Shown: positions 1-6,412 of the stretch, one piece after another
Layout of the letters: every line of letters begins with the position of its first letter
How positions within the stretch are numbered: the first letter of the stretch is position 1
Source: Oscillospiraceae bacterium
GTDB lineage: Bacteria > Bacillota > Clostridia > Oscillospirales > Acutalibacteraceae
Length of the DNA stretch: 8,375 nt
Assembly: GCA_902782805.1 (NCBI GenBank)
Contig: CACZON010000134.1
Coordinates: forward strand, 1-8,375
Direction of reading: 5' to 3'
Made by a program: the position numbers and the translations under genes
The notes under the pieces: generated by a model
Databases searched by the model: none
The model's input: only the letters and a program-made list of their open reading frames with translations
What the model was told of the DNA's origin: nothing

Positions 1-537
1 ACCAATACCCCGGGCTGGTGGGGAGGCGCTCATCCATTTACGCTGCTGGATTTTTCCGTCGTCCATAATGGAGAAATCTCCTCTTATGATGCCATCCGGC
101 GGTTTATTGAGATGTTCGGATACAAATGCACACTCCTGACCGATACGGAAGTCATTACCTATATCATGGATTATCTGATCCGGATCCAGGGCTTGTCGAT
201 GACGGAGGCCGCAAATGTTGTCGCGGCGCCGTTCTGGAGTACGATCGAGCGCGAATGGGATCGCGAGGAACGGCAGAAGCAGGCGTATCTGCGAACGGTC
301 TTCCCGAGCCTTCTGGTGACCGGTCCGTTTTCCATCGTTTTAGGGTTCACCGGAGGCATTATGGCACTGAATGACCGGCTGAAGCTGCGTTCCATGGTGG
401 TCGGTGAAAAAGATGAACGAGTATACATTGCGAGCGAAGAGGCGGCGATCCGGACGATGGAGCCGGACGTGGAAAAAATATGGGCTCCGGCAGGCGGAGA
501 GCCTGTCATCGTCCGTGTGAAAGAAGGTGTCTGCTGA
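1..537 (+). CDS. Glutamate synthase glutamine amidotransferase subunit (archaeal-type split GltB, domain 1), 5'-truncated
   Basis: Only the last 178 residues are in the window; the frame is open from base 1, so the catalytic N-terminal cysteine lies upstream. The class II (Ntn) amidotransferase fold is recognisable. TNTPGWWGGAHPF is followed by the oxyanion-hole stretch DFSVVHNGEI at about visible residues 17-26. Next come TDTEVITY, the GPFSIVLGFTGG block, and DRLKLRSMVVGEKDERVYIASEEAAIR near the end. In glutamate synthase this domain hydrolyses glutamine and channels ammonia to the FMN synthase centre. Here it is a separate chain, as in archaeal-type enzymes, rather than the N-terminus of a 1500-residue GltB. 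The next gene, the synthase subunit, starts one base after this stop codon, so the two are probably translationally coupled. The family call is firm; the exact boundary with the missing N-terminus cannot be given. Confidence 0.9.
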   Translation, partial: TNTPGWWGGAHPFTLLDFSVVHNGEISSYDAIRRFIEMFGYKCTLLTDTEVITYIMDYLIRIQGLSMTEAANVVAAPFWSTIEREWDREERQKQAYLRTVFPSLLVTGPFSIVLGFTGGIMALNDRLKLRSMVVGEKDERVYIASEEAAIRTMEPDVEKIWAPAGGEPVIVRVKEGVC

Positions 538-538
538 A

Positions 539-2044
539 ATGGGAATCGATTTCATCTACCCCGAGTTTGAAGTGGTCCGGAATGAAACCCGGTGCATTGC
601 CTGCCGCGTCTGCGAACGGCAATGCTCGAACGAGGTCCATTTTTACGGTCCCGAGCGCGGAATCATGATGAGCGACGAGACGAAATGCGTCAACTGCCAG
701 CGCTGCGTCTCCCTCTGCCCTACCCGGGCGCTCAAAATCGTAAAAAGCAACTGCACATTGCGGGAAAATGCCAACTGGCAGAACGATACGATCCGTGAAA
801 TCTATAAACAGGCCTCAAGCGGCGGCGTGCTCCTCTCTTCCATGGGAAATCCGAAACCGCTGCCGGTCTATTGGGATAAGATCCTGATCAACGCCTCCCA
901 GGTGACGAACCCGTCGATCGATCCGCTGCGCGAACCGATGGAAACCCACGTCACGCTCGGAAAAAAGCCGGATCGAATCCGCCGCGACGCGCAGGGAAAT
1001 ATTCTTCGCGAGCTGCCGCCACAGATCTCGCTTTCCATGCCGGTCATGTTCTCGGCAATGAGCTACGGCTCGATCAGTTACAATGCCCATGCTTCCCTCG
1101 CGCGTGCCGCAACCGAGCTGGGGATTCTCTATAATACCGGCGAAGGCGGCCTGCACGAAGATTTTTATCAGTACGGCCCGAATACGATCGTTCAGGTCGC
1201 CAGCGGCCGATTCGGCGTCCACGAAGATTACCTTGAAGCCGGCGCCGCGATCGAGATAAAAATGGGTCAGGGCGCGAAACCCGGAATCGGCGGACATCTT
1301 CCCGGCGCGAAAATCGTCGGAGACGTTTCGCGCACGCGTATGATCCCCGAAGGCAGCGACGCGATTTCTCCCGCGCCGCACCACGATATCTATTCGATTG
1401 AAGACCTTCGTCAGCTCGTCTATTCTTTAAAAGAAGCGACAGAATACCAAAAGCCGGTGATTGTAAAGGTCGCGGCGGTTCATAATATTGCGGCGATCGC
1501 AAGCGGAATTGCCCGCAGCGGCGCGGATATCATCGCGATCGACGGATTCCGCGGCGGTACCGGCGCGGCGCCGACCCGGATTCGCGACAACGTCGGCATC
1601 CCGATTGAGCTCGCGCTTGCGGCGGTCGATCAGCGTCTGCGCGACGAAGGGATTCGCAACAGCGTCTCCCTCGTTGCCGGCGGTTCGATCCGCAGCGCCT
1701 CCGACGTCGTCAAGGCGATCGCGCTCGGCGCGGACGCCTGCTATATCGCAACGGCCGCGCTTCTGGCCCTCGGCTGTCACCTCTGCCGTACCTGCCAGAG
1801 CGGAAAATGCAATTGGGGCATCGCTACCCAGCAGCCCGAGCTCGTCCGGCGGCTGAATCCGGAAATCGGATGTGAACGTCTTGTAAATCTGATGACCGCC
1901 TGGCGCCGGGAGATTATGGAGCTGATGGGCGGAATGGGCATCAATTCCATCGAAGCGCTGCGCGGCAACCGTTTGATGCTGCGCGGGGTCGGCCTTAACC
2001 AAAAAGAGCTGGAAATTCTCGGTATCTCGCACGCAGGGGAGTGA
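539..2044 (+). CDS. Glutamate synthase large-subunit synthase domain (FMN) with N-terminal 2x[4Fe-4S] ferredoxin domain
   Basis: This 501-residue protein would convert 2-oxoglutarate plus channelled ammonia to glutamate using reduced FMN. Two ferredoxin motifs open it (C19-x2-C22-x2-C25-x3-C29 and C50-x2-C53-x2-C56-x3-C60P). The glutamate synthase (beta/alpha)8 barrel follows, with SAMSYGSIS (172-180), NTGEGG (199-204), GQGAKPGIGGHLPG (243-256), the DGFRGGTGAAP block (335-345) and AGGSIRS (380-386). C413, C419 and C424 reproduce the C-x5-C-x4-C spacing of the [3Fe-4S] site of classical GltB, with an extra C416. I chose the ATG at 539: it is preceded by AAGAAGG at 521-527, whereas the in-frame GTG at 527 overlaps that ribosome site and leaves it no spacing. 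The enzyme is cytosolic. Neighbouring genes encode the amidotransferase (upstream), the electron-transfer proteins and the GXGXG domain, so the four canonical domains are distributed over several chains. Confidence 0.93.
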   Translation: MGIDFIYPEFEVVRNETRCIACRVCERQCSNEVHFYGPERGIMMSDETKCVNCQRCVSLCPTRALKIVKSNCTLRENANWQNDTIREIYKQASSGGVLLSSMGNPKPLPVYWDKILINASQVTNPSIDPLREPMETHVTLGKKPDRIRRDAQGNILRELPPQISLSMPVMFSAMSYGSISYNAHASLARAATELGILYNTGEGGLHEDFYQYGPNTIVQVASGRFGVHEDYLEAGAAIEIKMGQGAKPGIGGHLPGAKIVGDVSRTRMIPEGSDAISPAPHHDIYSIEDLRQLVYSLKEATEYQKPVIVKVAAVHNIAAIASGIARSGADIIAIDGFRGGTGAAPTRIRDNVGIPIELALAAVDQRLRDEGIRNSVSLVAGGSIRSASDVVKAIALGADACYIATAALLALGCHLCRTCQSGKCNWGIATQQPELVRRLNPEIGCERLVNLMTAWRREIMELMGGMGINSIEALRGNRLMLRGVGLNQKELEILGISHAGE

Positions 2045-2048
2045 TTAT

Positions 2049-2489
2049 ATGAAACGGGTATACGTCAACGAGCAGTGGTGCCTCGGCTGCCACCTCTGCG
2101 AATACAACTGCGCTTTTGCGAATTCCGGGATGACGGATATGGTACTGGCGCTCAAGGGAAAACCGATTTATCCGAGGATCCATATCGAAGAAGGCGAGAA
2201 AATTACCTACGCCGTTTCCTGCCGCCACTGCGAAGATCCACTCTGCGTCAAGAGCTGCATCGCGGGAGCGCTCTACAAAGAAGACGGCGTGATCCGGATC
2301 GACCGCGAAAAGTGCGTCGGATGCTGTACCTGCGTACTCGTCTGTCCCTACGGCGCGCTCGCGCCGAGCGAAGACGGCGTAATGCAGAAATGCGAGCTCT
2401 GCCTTCAGAATTCGGTCGGCGAGCCAGCCTGCGTAAAGGGCTGCCCGAACCGGGCGATCGTCTACGAGGAACGGGGGGAAGCGTTATGA
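2049..2489 (+). CDS. Four-cluster [4Fe-4S] ferredoxin-like electron-transfer subunit
   Basis: This is a 146-residue cytosolic iron-sulfur protein with sixteen motif cysteines in four groups: C11/C14/C17/C21, C58/C61/C66/C70, C89/C92/C95/C99 and C115/C118/C128/C132. An additional C93 sits inside the third group. The interleaved motif order resembles HycB/CooF/DmsB-type electron-transfer subunits, which pass electrons between a flavoprotein and a catalytic partner. No signal peptide or membrane segment is seen. It starts four bases after the synthase gene, with GGAG at 2038-2041 seven bases before the ATG. It overlaps the next gene by four bases (ATGA), so it is probably made together with the synthase and the FAD oxidoreductase. 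I infer that it wires that oxidoreductase to the ferredoxin domain of the synthase. The cofactor count comes only from cysteine spacing. Confidence 0.88.
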   Translation: MKRVYVNEQWCLGCHLCEYNCAFANSGMTDMVLALKGKPIYPRIHIEEGEKITYAVSCRHCEDPLCVKSCIAGALYKEDGVIRIDREKCVGCCTCVLVCPYGALAPSEDGVMQKCELCLQNSVGEPACVKGCPNRAIVYEERGEAL

Positions 2490-3718
2490 AACGGTACGTC
2501 ATCATCGGCAACGGTGTTGCCGCAGCAGGCTGCATCGAAGGGATCCGGAAAATCGACCGTACGGGTGAAATCACCGTCGTTTCCGAAGAAGACCGCGCAG
2601 TCTACTGCCGCCCGCTGATTTCCTATTATCTGGAAAAGAAAACCGATCTTTCGCGCATGCAGTACCGCAGTGCGGACTTTTACGACCGCATGGGCTGCCG
2701 CGTGCTTTACGGAAAAAAGGCGGTTCGGATTCTGAACGAAAGCCGCGAAATCGAACTTGACGACGGCGCGCTCCTTCCGTACGATTCACTTTGCCTCGCA
2801 GTCGGCTCTTCGCCGTTTGTACCTCGCTTTGAAGGAATTGAGAGCGTAGAGAATCAGTTCTCTTTCATGACGCTTGATGACGCGCTCGCGCTCGACGCAG
2901 CGGTAAGTGAGAATTCACGTGTTCTGATCGTCGGCGCCGGCCTGATCGGTCTGAAGTGTGCGGAGGGACTCACCGGGCGCGCTGCAAGCGTTGCCGTCTG
3001 CGATCTTGCGGACCGCGTTCTTTCAAGCATTCTGGACGACGAATGCGCCGCGATGATGCAGAAGCATCTGGAAGCGCACGGGATGCGTTTTTACCTCGGC
3101 GACAGCGTCGGAAGATTCGAAGGAAACACCGCAATCATGCAAAGCGGTGCAGCCGTCCCGTTCGACGTTCTCGTTCTCGCCGTCGGCGTGCGCGCGAATA
3201 CCGCGCTGCTTCGGGAGGCCGGAGGCGAGGTAAACCGAGGCATCCTCGTCGACGAGCGGATGCAGACCTCTCTTCCCGGAATTTACGCCGCGGGAGACTG
3301 CGCCGAAGGATTCGACAGCTCTGTCGGTGCAAGGCGTGTCCTTGCGATCCTGCCGAACGCGTATCTCCAGGGACACGCGGCCGGCGTCAATATGGCCGGA
3401 GGATCCGAAACGCTTGAGAATGCGATCCCGATGAACTCGATCGGCTTCTTTGGGCTCCATGCCATGACAGCCGGTTCCTATGAAGGGGCGCTTTACGAGG
3501 AAAAAACGGATCATTCGATCAAACGCCTGTTTACAAAGGACGATCTCCTAAAGGGTTTTATTCTGATCGGATGCAACGAGCGCGCGGGAATCTATACCGC
3601 AATGATCCGGGAAAAAACGCCGCTTTCCTCGGTAAATTTCGAGATTCTCAAAAAAGCGGCGACTACGGCCGCTTTTTCATCGGAGATACGTAGAAAAAAG
3701 TTCGGAGGTGTGGTATAA
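2486..3718 (+). CDS. FAD-dependent NAD(P)H oxidoreductase (pyridine nucleotide-disulfide oxidoreductase family, class like NirB/rubredoxin reductase)
   Basis: This is a 410-residue two-Rossmann flavoprotein. The FAD site opens at residues 5-15 (VIIGNGVAAAG) with an acidic residue at the end of the second strand (E34/E35). A second dinucleotide motif IVGAGLIG at 148-155 is followed by D173 and D176 near its second strand, which hints at NADH rather than NADPH. The FAD-ribityl motif GIYAAGDCAE is at 265-274. There is no redox-active CxxC pair of the thioredoxin or lipoamide reductase kind. By organisation it matches NAD(P)H:rubredoxin or nitrite reductase FAD modules rather than the classical GltD small subunit, which has its own N-terminal cluster domain. 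The start overlaps the ferredoxin stop (ATGA), with a G-rich ribosome site at 2473-2480. It probably feeds electrons into the split glutamate synthase. The last 20 codons contain a terminator-like hairpin. Confidence 0.88.
   Translation: MKRYVIIGNGVAAAGCIEGIRKIDRTGEITVVSEEDRAVYCRPLISYYLEKKTDLSRMQYRSADFYDRMGCRVLYGKKAVRILNESREIELDDGALLPYDSLCLAVGSSPFVPRFEGIESVENQFSFMTLDDALALDAAVSENSRVLIVGAGLIGLKCAEGLTGRAASVAVCDLADRVLSSILDDECAAMMQKHLEAHGMRFYLGDSVGRFEGNTAIMQSGAAVPFDVLVLAVGVRANTALLREAGGEVNRGILVDERMQTSLPGIYAAGDCAEGFDSSVGARRVLAILPNAYLQGHAAGVNMAGGSETLENAIPMNSIGFFGLHAMTAGSYEGALYEEKTDHSIKRLFTKDDLLKGFILIGCNERAGIYTAMIREKTPLSSVNFEILKKAATTAAFSSEIRRKKFGGVV
3651..3677. terminator. Terminator-like hairpin inside the 3' end of the oxidoreductase gene
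   Basis: AAAAAGCGGC (3651-3660) pairs perfectly with GCCGCTTTTT (3668-3677) over a 7-base loop. The A-tract/GC stem/T-tract layout matches the bidirectional terminator at 6345-6376, but it is inside codons and only T5 follows the GC core. It may cause partial termination or mRNA processing ahead of the GXGXG gene. Confidence 0.45.
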
Positions 3719-3721
3719 TAT

Positions 3722-4441
3722 ATGTTAATTCATGCACAGGGCCTGGATCACCGGGCTTTAAACGACGCTGTTCGGGCAGCGGGGCGCGACTGCGAAATCG
3801 ACGGCTGCTGCGGACAGCGGTTCATCGCGGCCGGAATGAGCGATAAAAATATCACCGTTTCCGGAATTCCGGGCAACGCTCTGGGCGCGTATCTCAACGG
3901 AGGGACGCTCACCGTACTCGGCAACGCGCAGGACGCTGTAGGCGATACGATGAACGCGGGCAGAATCGTCATCCACGGAAACGCGGGCGACGCGGCCGGC
4001 TACGCGATGCGCGGCGGGAGCATCTTTATAAAGGGAGACGCCGGCTACCGCGCCGGCATCCATATGAAAGCCTATCAGAACAAAATCCCGCAGATGGTGA
4101 TCGGCGGAAGGACCGGAAGCTTTCTCGGCGAATATCAGGCGGGCGGTCTGATCGTCGTTCTCAATCTGTTCTCCCCAAAAGAAAAGATCGTCGGCTATTT
4201 TCCCTGTACGGGAATGCACGGCGGAAAAATGTTCCTTCGTTCGAAATGCGAAGGCGTCGTTTTTCCCGAGCAGGTAACGGCAAGGCCGGCCGAAAAGGAA
4301 GACCTTGCAGAGATCGAGCGCTGTGTTTGTGAATTTTGCGAATTGTTCGATTATAACGCGGCGGAAATCCTTTCCGCTCCGTTTACCGTCGTCACGCCGG
4401 ACAGCAAAAATCCCTACCGGCAGATGTACGTTGCAAATTAG
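3722..4441 (+). CDS. GXGXG-domain glutamate synthase subunit (GltB domain 3)
   Basis: This 239-residue protein matches the C-terminal beta-helix domain of glutamate synthase. Repeating glycine-rich turns are spaced about 18-19 residues apart through residues 46-150, including GNALGAYLNGG, GNAQDAVGDTMNAG, GNAGDAAGYAMRGG and GDAGYRAGIHMK. In GltB this right-handed helix is structural, packing between the amidotransferase and synthase domains and lining the ammonia path; the same fold occurs in formylmethanofuran dehydrogenase subunit C. Here the neighbouring glutamate synthase genes settle the role. The C-terminal 90 residues include PCTGMHGGKMFLR and a CVCEFCELF cysteine cluster (C201, C203, C206) with no obvious cofactor assignment. 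GGAGGTG at 3704-3710 provides a ribosome site, with slightly long spacing of 13 bases after GGAGG. The gene lies three bases after the oxidoreductase. Confidence 0.9.
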   Translation: MLIHAQGLDHRALNDAVRAAGRDCEIDGCCGQRFIAAGMSDKNITVSGIPGNALGAYLNGGTLTVLGNAQDAVGDTMNAGRIVIHGNAGDAAGYAMRGGSIFIKGDAGYRAGIHMKAYQNKIPQMVIGGRTGSFLGEYQAGGLIVVLNLFSPKEKIVGYFPCTGMHGGKMFLRSKCEGVVFPEQVTARPAEKEDLAEIERCVCEFCELFDYNAAEILSAPFTVVTPDSKNPYRQMYVAN

Positions 4442-4459
4442 AAAAACAGGAGGCCAACT

Positions 4460-5671
4460 ATGAAGTATTCAAAGGAAGAGGTCATCGCATACGCGCAGGA
4501 GGAAGACGTAAAATTTATCCGGCTTGCGTTCTGCGACGTTTTCGGAAAACAGAAGAATATCTCTATCATGCCGGACGAGCTGCCCCGCGCCTTTGAATAC
4601 GGCATCGCGATCGACGCTTCCGCGATCGCAGGTTTCGGAGACGAAGCGAAAAGCGACCTGCTGCTGCATCCGGAAGCCGATACGCTCATGCCGCTTCCCT
4701 GGCGCCCGGAGCAGGGGCGCGTCGTCCAGATGTTCTCAACGATCACTTATCCGGATGGAACACTTTTCCCCTGCGATACGCGCAGTCTGCTGAAAAAAGC
4801 GATCGCGGACGCAAAATCGGCCGGATGCGAATTTACGGTCGGCGCGGAAGAGGAATTCTATCTTTTCCTGCAGGATGAAGACGGAAATCCGACGAAAAAA
4901 CCCGTTGATGAAGCGGGCTATATGGATATCGCCCCGGAGGATCACGGAGAAAACGTCCGCCGGGAAATCTGCCTGACCCTTGAAAAAATGGGGATTCGCC
5001 CGGAAAGCTCCCACCACGAGGAAGGTCCCGGACAGAACGAAATCGACTTCCGCTATTCCGGCGCGCTTGCGGCGGCTGACAACGCCATGACCTTCCGGCG
5101 CGTGGTCAAAACGGTTGCGAACCGCAACGGTCTGACCGCCGATTTTTCGCCGAAGCCGCTTGAAGACGCGCCGGGCAACGGATTCCATATCAATCTCTCC
5201 CTAAAGCCATTGAACGATCCGGACGTGTTCTTTTCAATGATCGCCGGGATCCTCAAAAACGCTCGCGCGATGACCGCGTTTCTCAATCCGACGGAGGATT
5301 CTTACCGCCGGCTCGGGAATCATAAGGCACCGGCGTACCTCTCCTGGTCTGCGGAAAACCGATCACAGCTCGTGAGAATTCCTGCCGCGATCGGAGAATA
5401 CCGCCGCGCGGAGCTTCGCTCGCCGGATCCGGGCGCAAATCCGTACCTCGCGTTTACGCTTTTGATTTATGCCGCGCTCGACGGAATCCAACATCGTCTT
5501 GCGCTCCCAAAACCTGCGAATTTCAACCTCTTTACGGCCGATCCCGAGACGCTCTCCGGTTACGAAAAGCTGCCGGAGAACCGGGAAGAAGCCTGCCGTA
5601 TTGCCGCCGAAAGCAGCTTCATCCGCGCTCATATCCCCGAGCGTATCTTAGCAATCTACTGCGGCAAATAA
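4460..5671 (+). CDS. Short glutamine synthetase family protein (GSI-like, altered active-site flap)
   Basis: This 403-residue protein has an N-terminal beta-grasp domain and a C-terminal catalytic domain. Metal and glutamate ligands are in place: E130 and E132 in GAEEEFYLF, E187 and E194 in HHEEGPGQNEIDF, H243 in GNGFHINLSL, and E318/R320 in AELRSPDPGANPYLA. Compared from memory with B. subtilis and Salmonella GSI, several points are odd. The flap motif GYEAP, which carries the catalytic Glu327, reads GNHKAP, placing K289 there. The DGSS ammonium-site motif reads D52-A-S-A55. About 15 residues are missing after residue 249, and the C-terminal thong of about 30 residues is absent. Family membership is certain. 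Whether it makes glutamine or joins glutamate to another amine is open, although the operon argues for ammonium assimilation. AGGAGG at 4448-4453 is a strong ribosome site, six bases before the ATG. Confidence 0.88.
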   Translation: MKYSKEEVIAYAQEEDVKFIRLAFCDVFGKQKNISIMPDELPRAFEYGIAIDASAIAGFGDEAKSDLLLHPEADTLMPLPWRPEQGRVVQMFSTITYPDGTLFPCDTRSLLKKAIADAKSAGCEFTVGAEEEFYLFLQDEDGNPTKKPVDEAGYMDIAPEDHGENVRREICLTLEKMGIRPESSHHEEGPGQNEIDFRYSGALAAADNAMTFRRVVKTVANRNGLTADFSPKPLEDAPGNGFHINLSLKPLNDPDVFFSMIAGILKNARAMTAFLNPTEDSYRRLGNHKAPAYLSWSAENRSQLVRIPAAIGEYRRAELRSPDPGANPYLAFTLLIYAALDGIQHRLALPKPANFNLFTADPETLSGYEKLPENREEACRIAAESSFIRAHIPERILAIYCGK

Positions 5672-5680
5672 CCGCTTTTT
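5661..5680 (+). terminator. Weak terminator-like hairpin across the synthetase stop codon
   Basis: A 4-bp stem GCGG/CCGC (5661-5664 with 5672-5675) encloses a 7-base loop containing the TAA stop and runs into TTTTT at 5676-5680. The stem is short, so at most partial termination is expected. The position between the synthetase and the ANTAR gene would suit attenuation. Speculative. Confidence 0.3.
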
Positions 5681-5707
5681 CCTTAGTTTTCGAGAAAGGA
5701 ATCCCCT

Positions 5708-6292
5708 ATGAATCTGGAAGAGCGAATTTACAGCGTTCTCGTCGTTTCGGCGGCGGAAAAAATGAATACGTCTCTTTCTACATTCCTCGCGCAGCCGCGT
5801 TACGCGCCGGTGAAGTTCGTCTCCGGGGTCGGCGCGGCGAAGCGGGCGCTTGCCGAGCGTGATTTCGATTTCGTGATCGTCAATTCGCCGCTGCCGGACG
5901 ATACCGGCCTGCGCTTTGCGATCGATACCGCAGCCTCGGTGGAAGCGGTGATCCTCCTGCTGGTGCGCTCGGAGCTGTTCGACGAATTCTTCGAACAGGC
6001 CGCGGGAAACGGTGTCTTTACGCTCTATAAACCGCTGTCGCGCCCGATCTTCGCGCTGGCGCTCGGCTGGATGGAAAGCGCGCGCGAGCGTTTGCGCAGA
6101 CAAGAGAAAAAGACGCTTTCCTTCGAAGAAAAAATGGAGGAAATCCGCCTTGTCAACCGGGCGAAATGGTTATTGATCTCCGAGCTCAAAATGGACGAAC
6201 CGCAGGCGCACCGCTATATTGAAAAGCAGGCCATGGACCGCTGCGTTTCCAAGCGAGAAATCGCCGAAGAGATCATTCAGACGTATGCATAA
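5708..6292 (+). CDS. ANTAR-domain transcription antiterminator with degenerate receiver domain
   Basis: This is a 194-residue cytosolic regulator. Residues 7-125 have the layout of a response-regulator receiver, but the key residues are lost. The acidic pair after strand 1 reads VVSAAE, and the phospho-acceptor position in VIVNSPLPDDTG is N59 instead of Asp; the conserved Lys (K108 in YKPL) remains. A charged linker leads to the ANTAR three-helix domain at about 135-193, with the pattern VNRAKWLLISELKMDEPQAHRYIEKQ shown by residues A152, L156, A166, R168, Y169 and A174, ending in ISxEIAEEII-like helix 3. ANTAR proteins bind paired RNA hairpins and block intrinsic terminators. A glutamine synthetase gene followed by an ANTAR gene is a recurring clostridial arrangement (NitR-type), so the likely target is this operon's own leader. 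AAAGGA at 5695-5700 is the ribosome site. Activation by phosphorylation looks unlikely. Confidence 0.88.
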   Translation: MNLEERIYSVLVVSAAEKMNTSLSTFLAQPRYAPVKFVSGVGAAKRALAERDFDFVIVNSPLPDDTGLRFAIDTAASVEAVILLLVRSELFDEFFEQAAGNGVFTLYKPLSRPIFALALGWMESARERLRRQEKKTLSFEEKMEEIRLVNRAKWLLISELKMDEPQAHRYIEKQAMDRCVSKREIAEEIIQTYA

Positions 6293-6301
6293 GCGAAATC
6301 T

Positions 6302-6332
6302 CCGCAGCTGCCGCTTCGGCGCCCGGCCGCGG
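6302..6332. other. GC-rich hairpin between ANTAR stop and terminator
   Basis: CCGC (6302-6305) pairs with GCGG (6329-6332), enclosing GCCG-CTT-CGGC (6310-6320). No start codon with ribosome site and no longer reading frame was seen. It may stabilise the 3' end of the operon mRNA or mean nothing; pairing is the only evidence. Confidence 0.3.
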
Positions 6333-6344
6333 AACACAGGTCAT

Positions 6345-6376
6345 AAAAAAACCGCTGAGAAATCAGCGGCTTTTTT
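6345..6376. terminator. Bidirectional intrinsic terminator between ANTAR gene and reverse transcriptase gene
   Basis: CCGCTGA (6352-6358) pairs with TCAGCGG (6363-6369) around a GAAA tetraloop. It is preceded by A7 (6345-6351) and followed by C then T6 (6371-6376). Read on either strand it gives a 7-bp stem plus a U-tract. It lies between converging genes, 52 bases after the ANTAR stop and 36 bases after the reverse transcriptase stop, so it can end both transcripts. Confidence 0.92.
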
Positions 6377-6412
6377 GTTTTATGCTTTCTTTGCAATGCC
6401 GAACGCTCCGGC

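Noticed and set aside
527..538. GTG at 527 as start of the synthase subunit
   Set aside because: It overlaps the AAGAAGG ribosome site; the ATG at 539 has that site 11 bases upstream and no loss of domain.
3712..3719. TGGTATAAT, an extended -10 box just before the GXGXG gene
   Set aside because: Transcription from it would start inside the coding region, after the ribosome site and ATG, and no -35 lies at proper spacing. Most likely chance.
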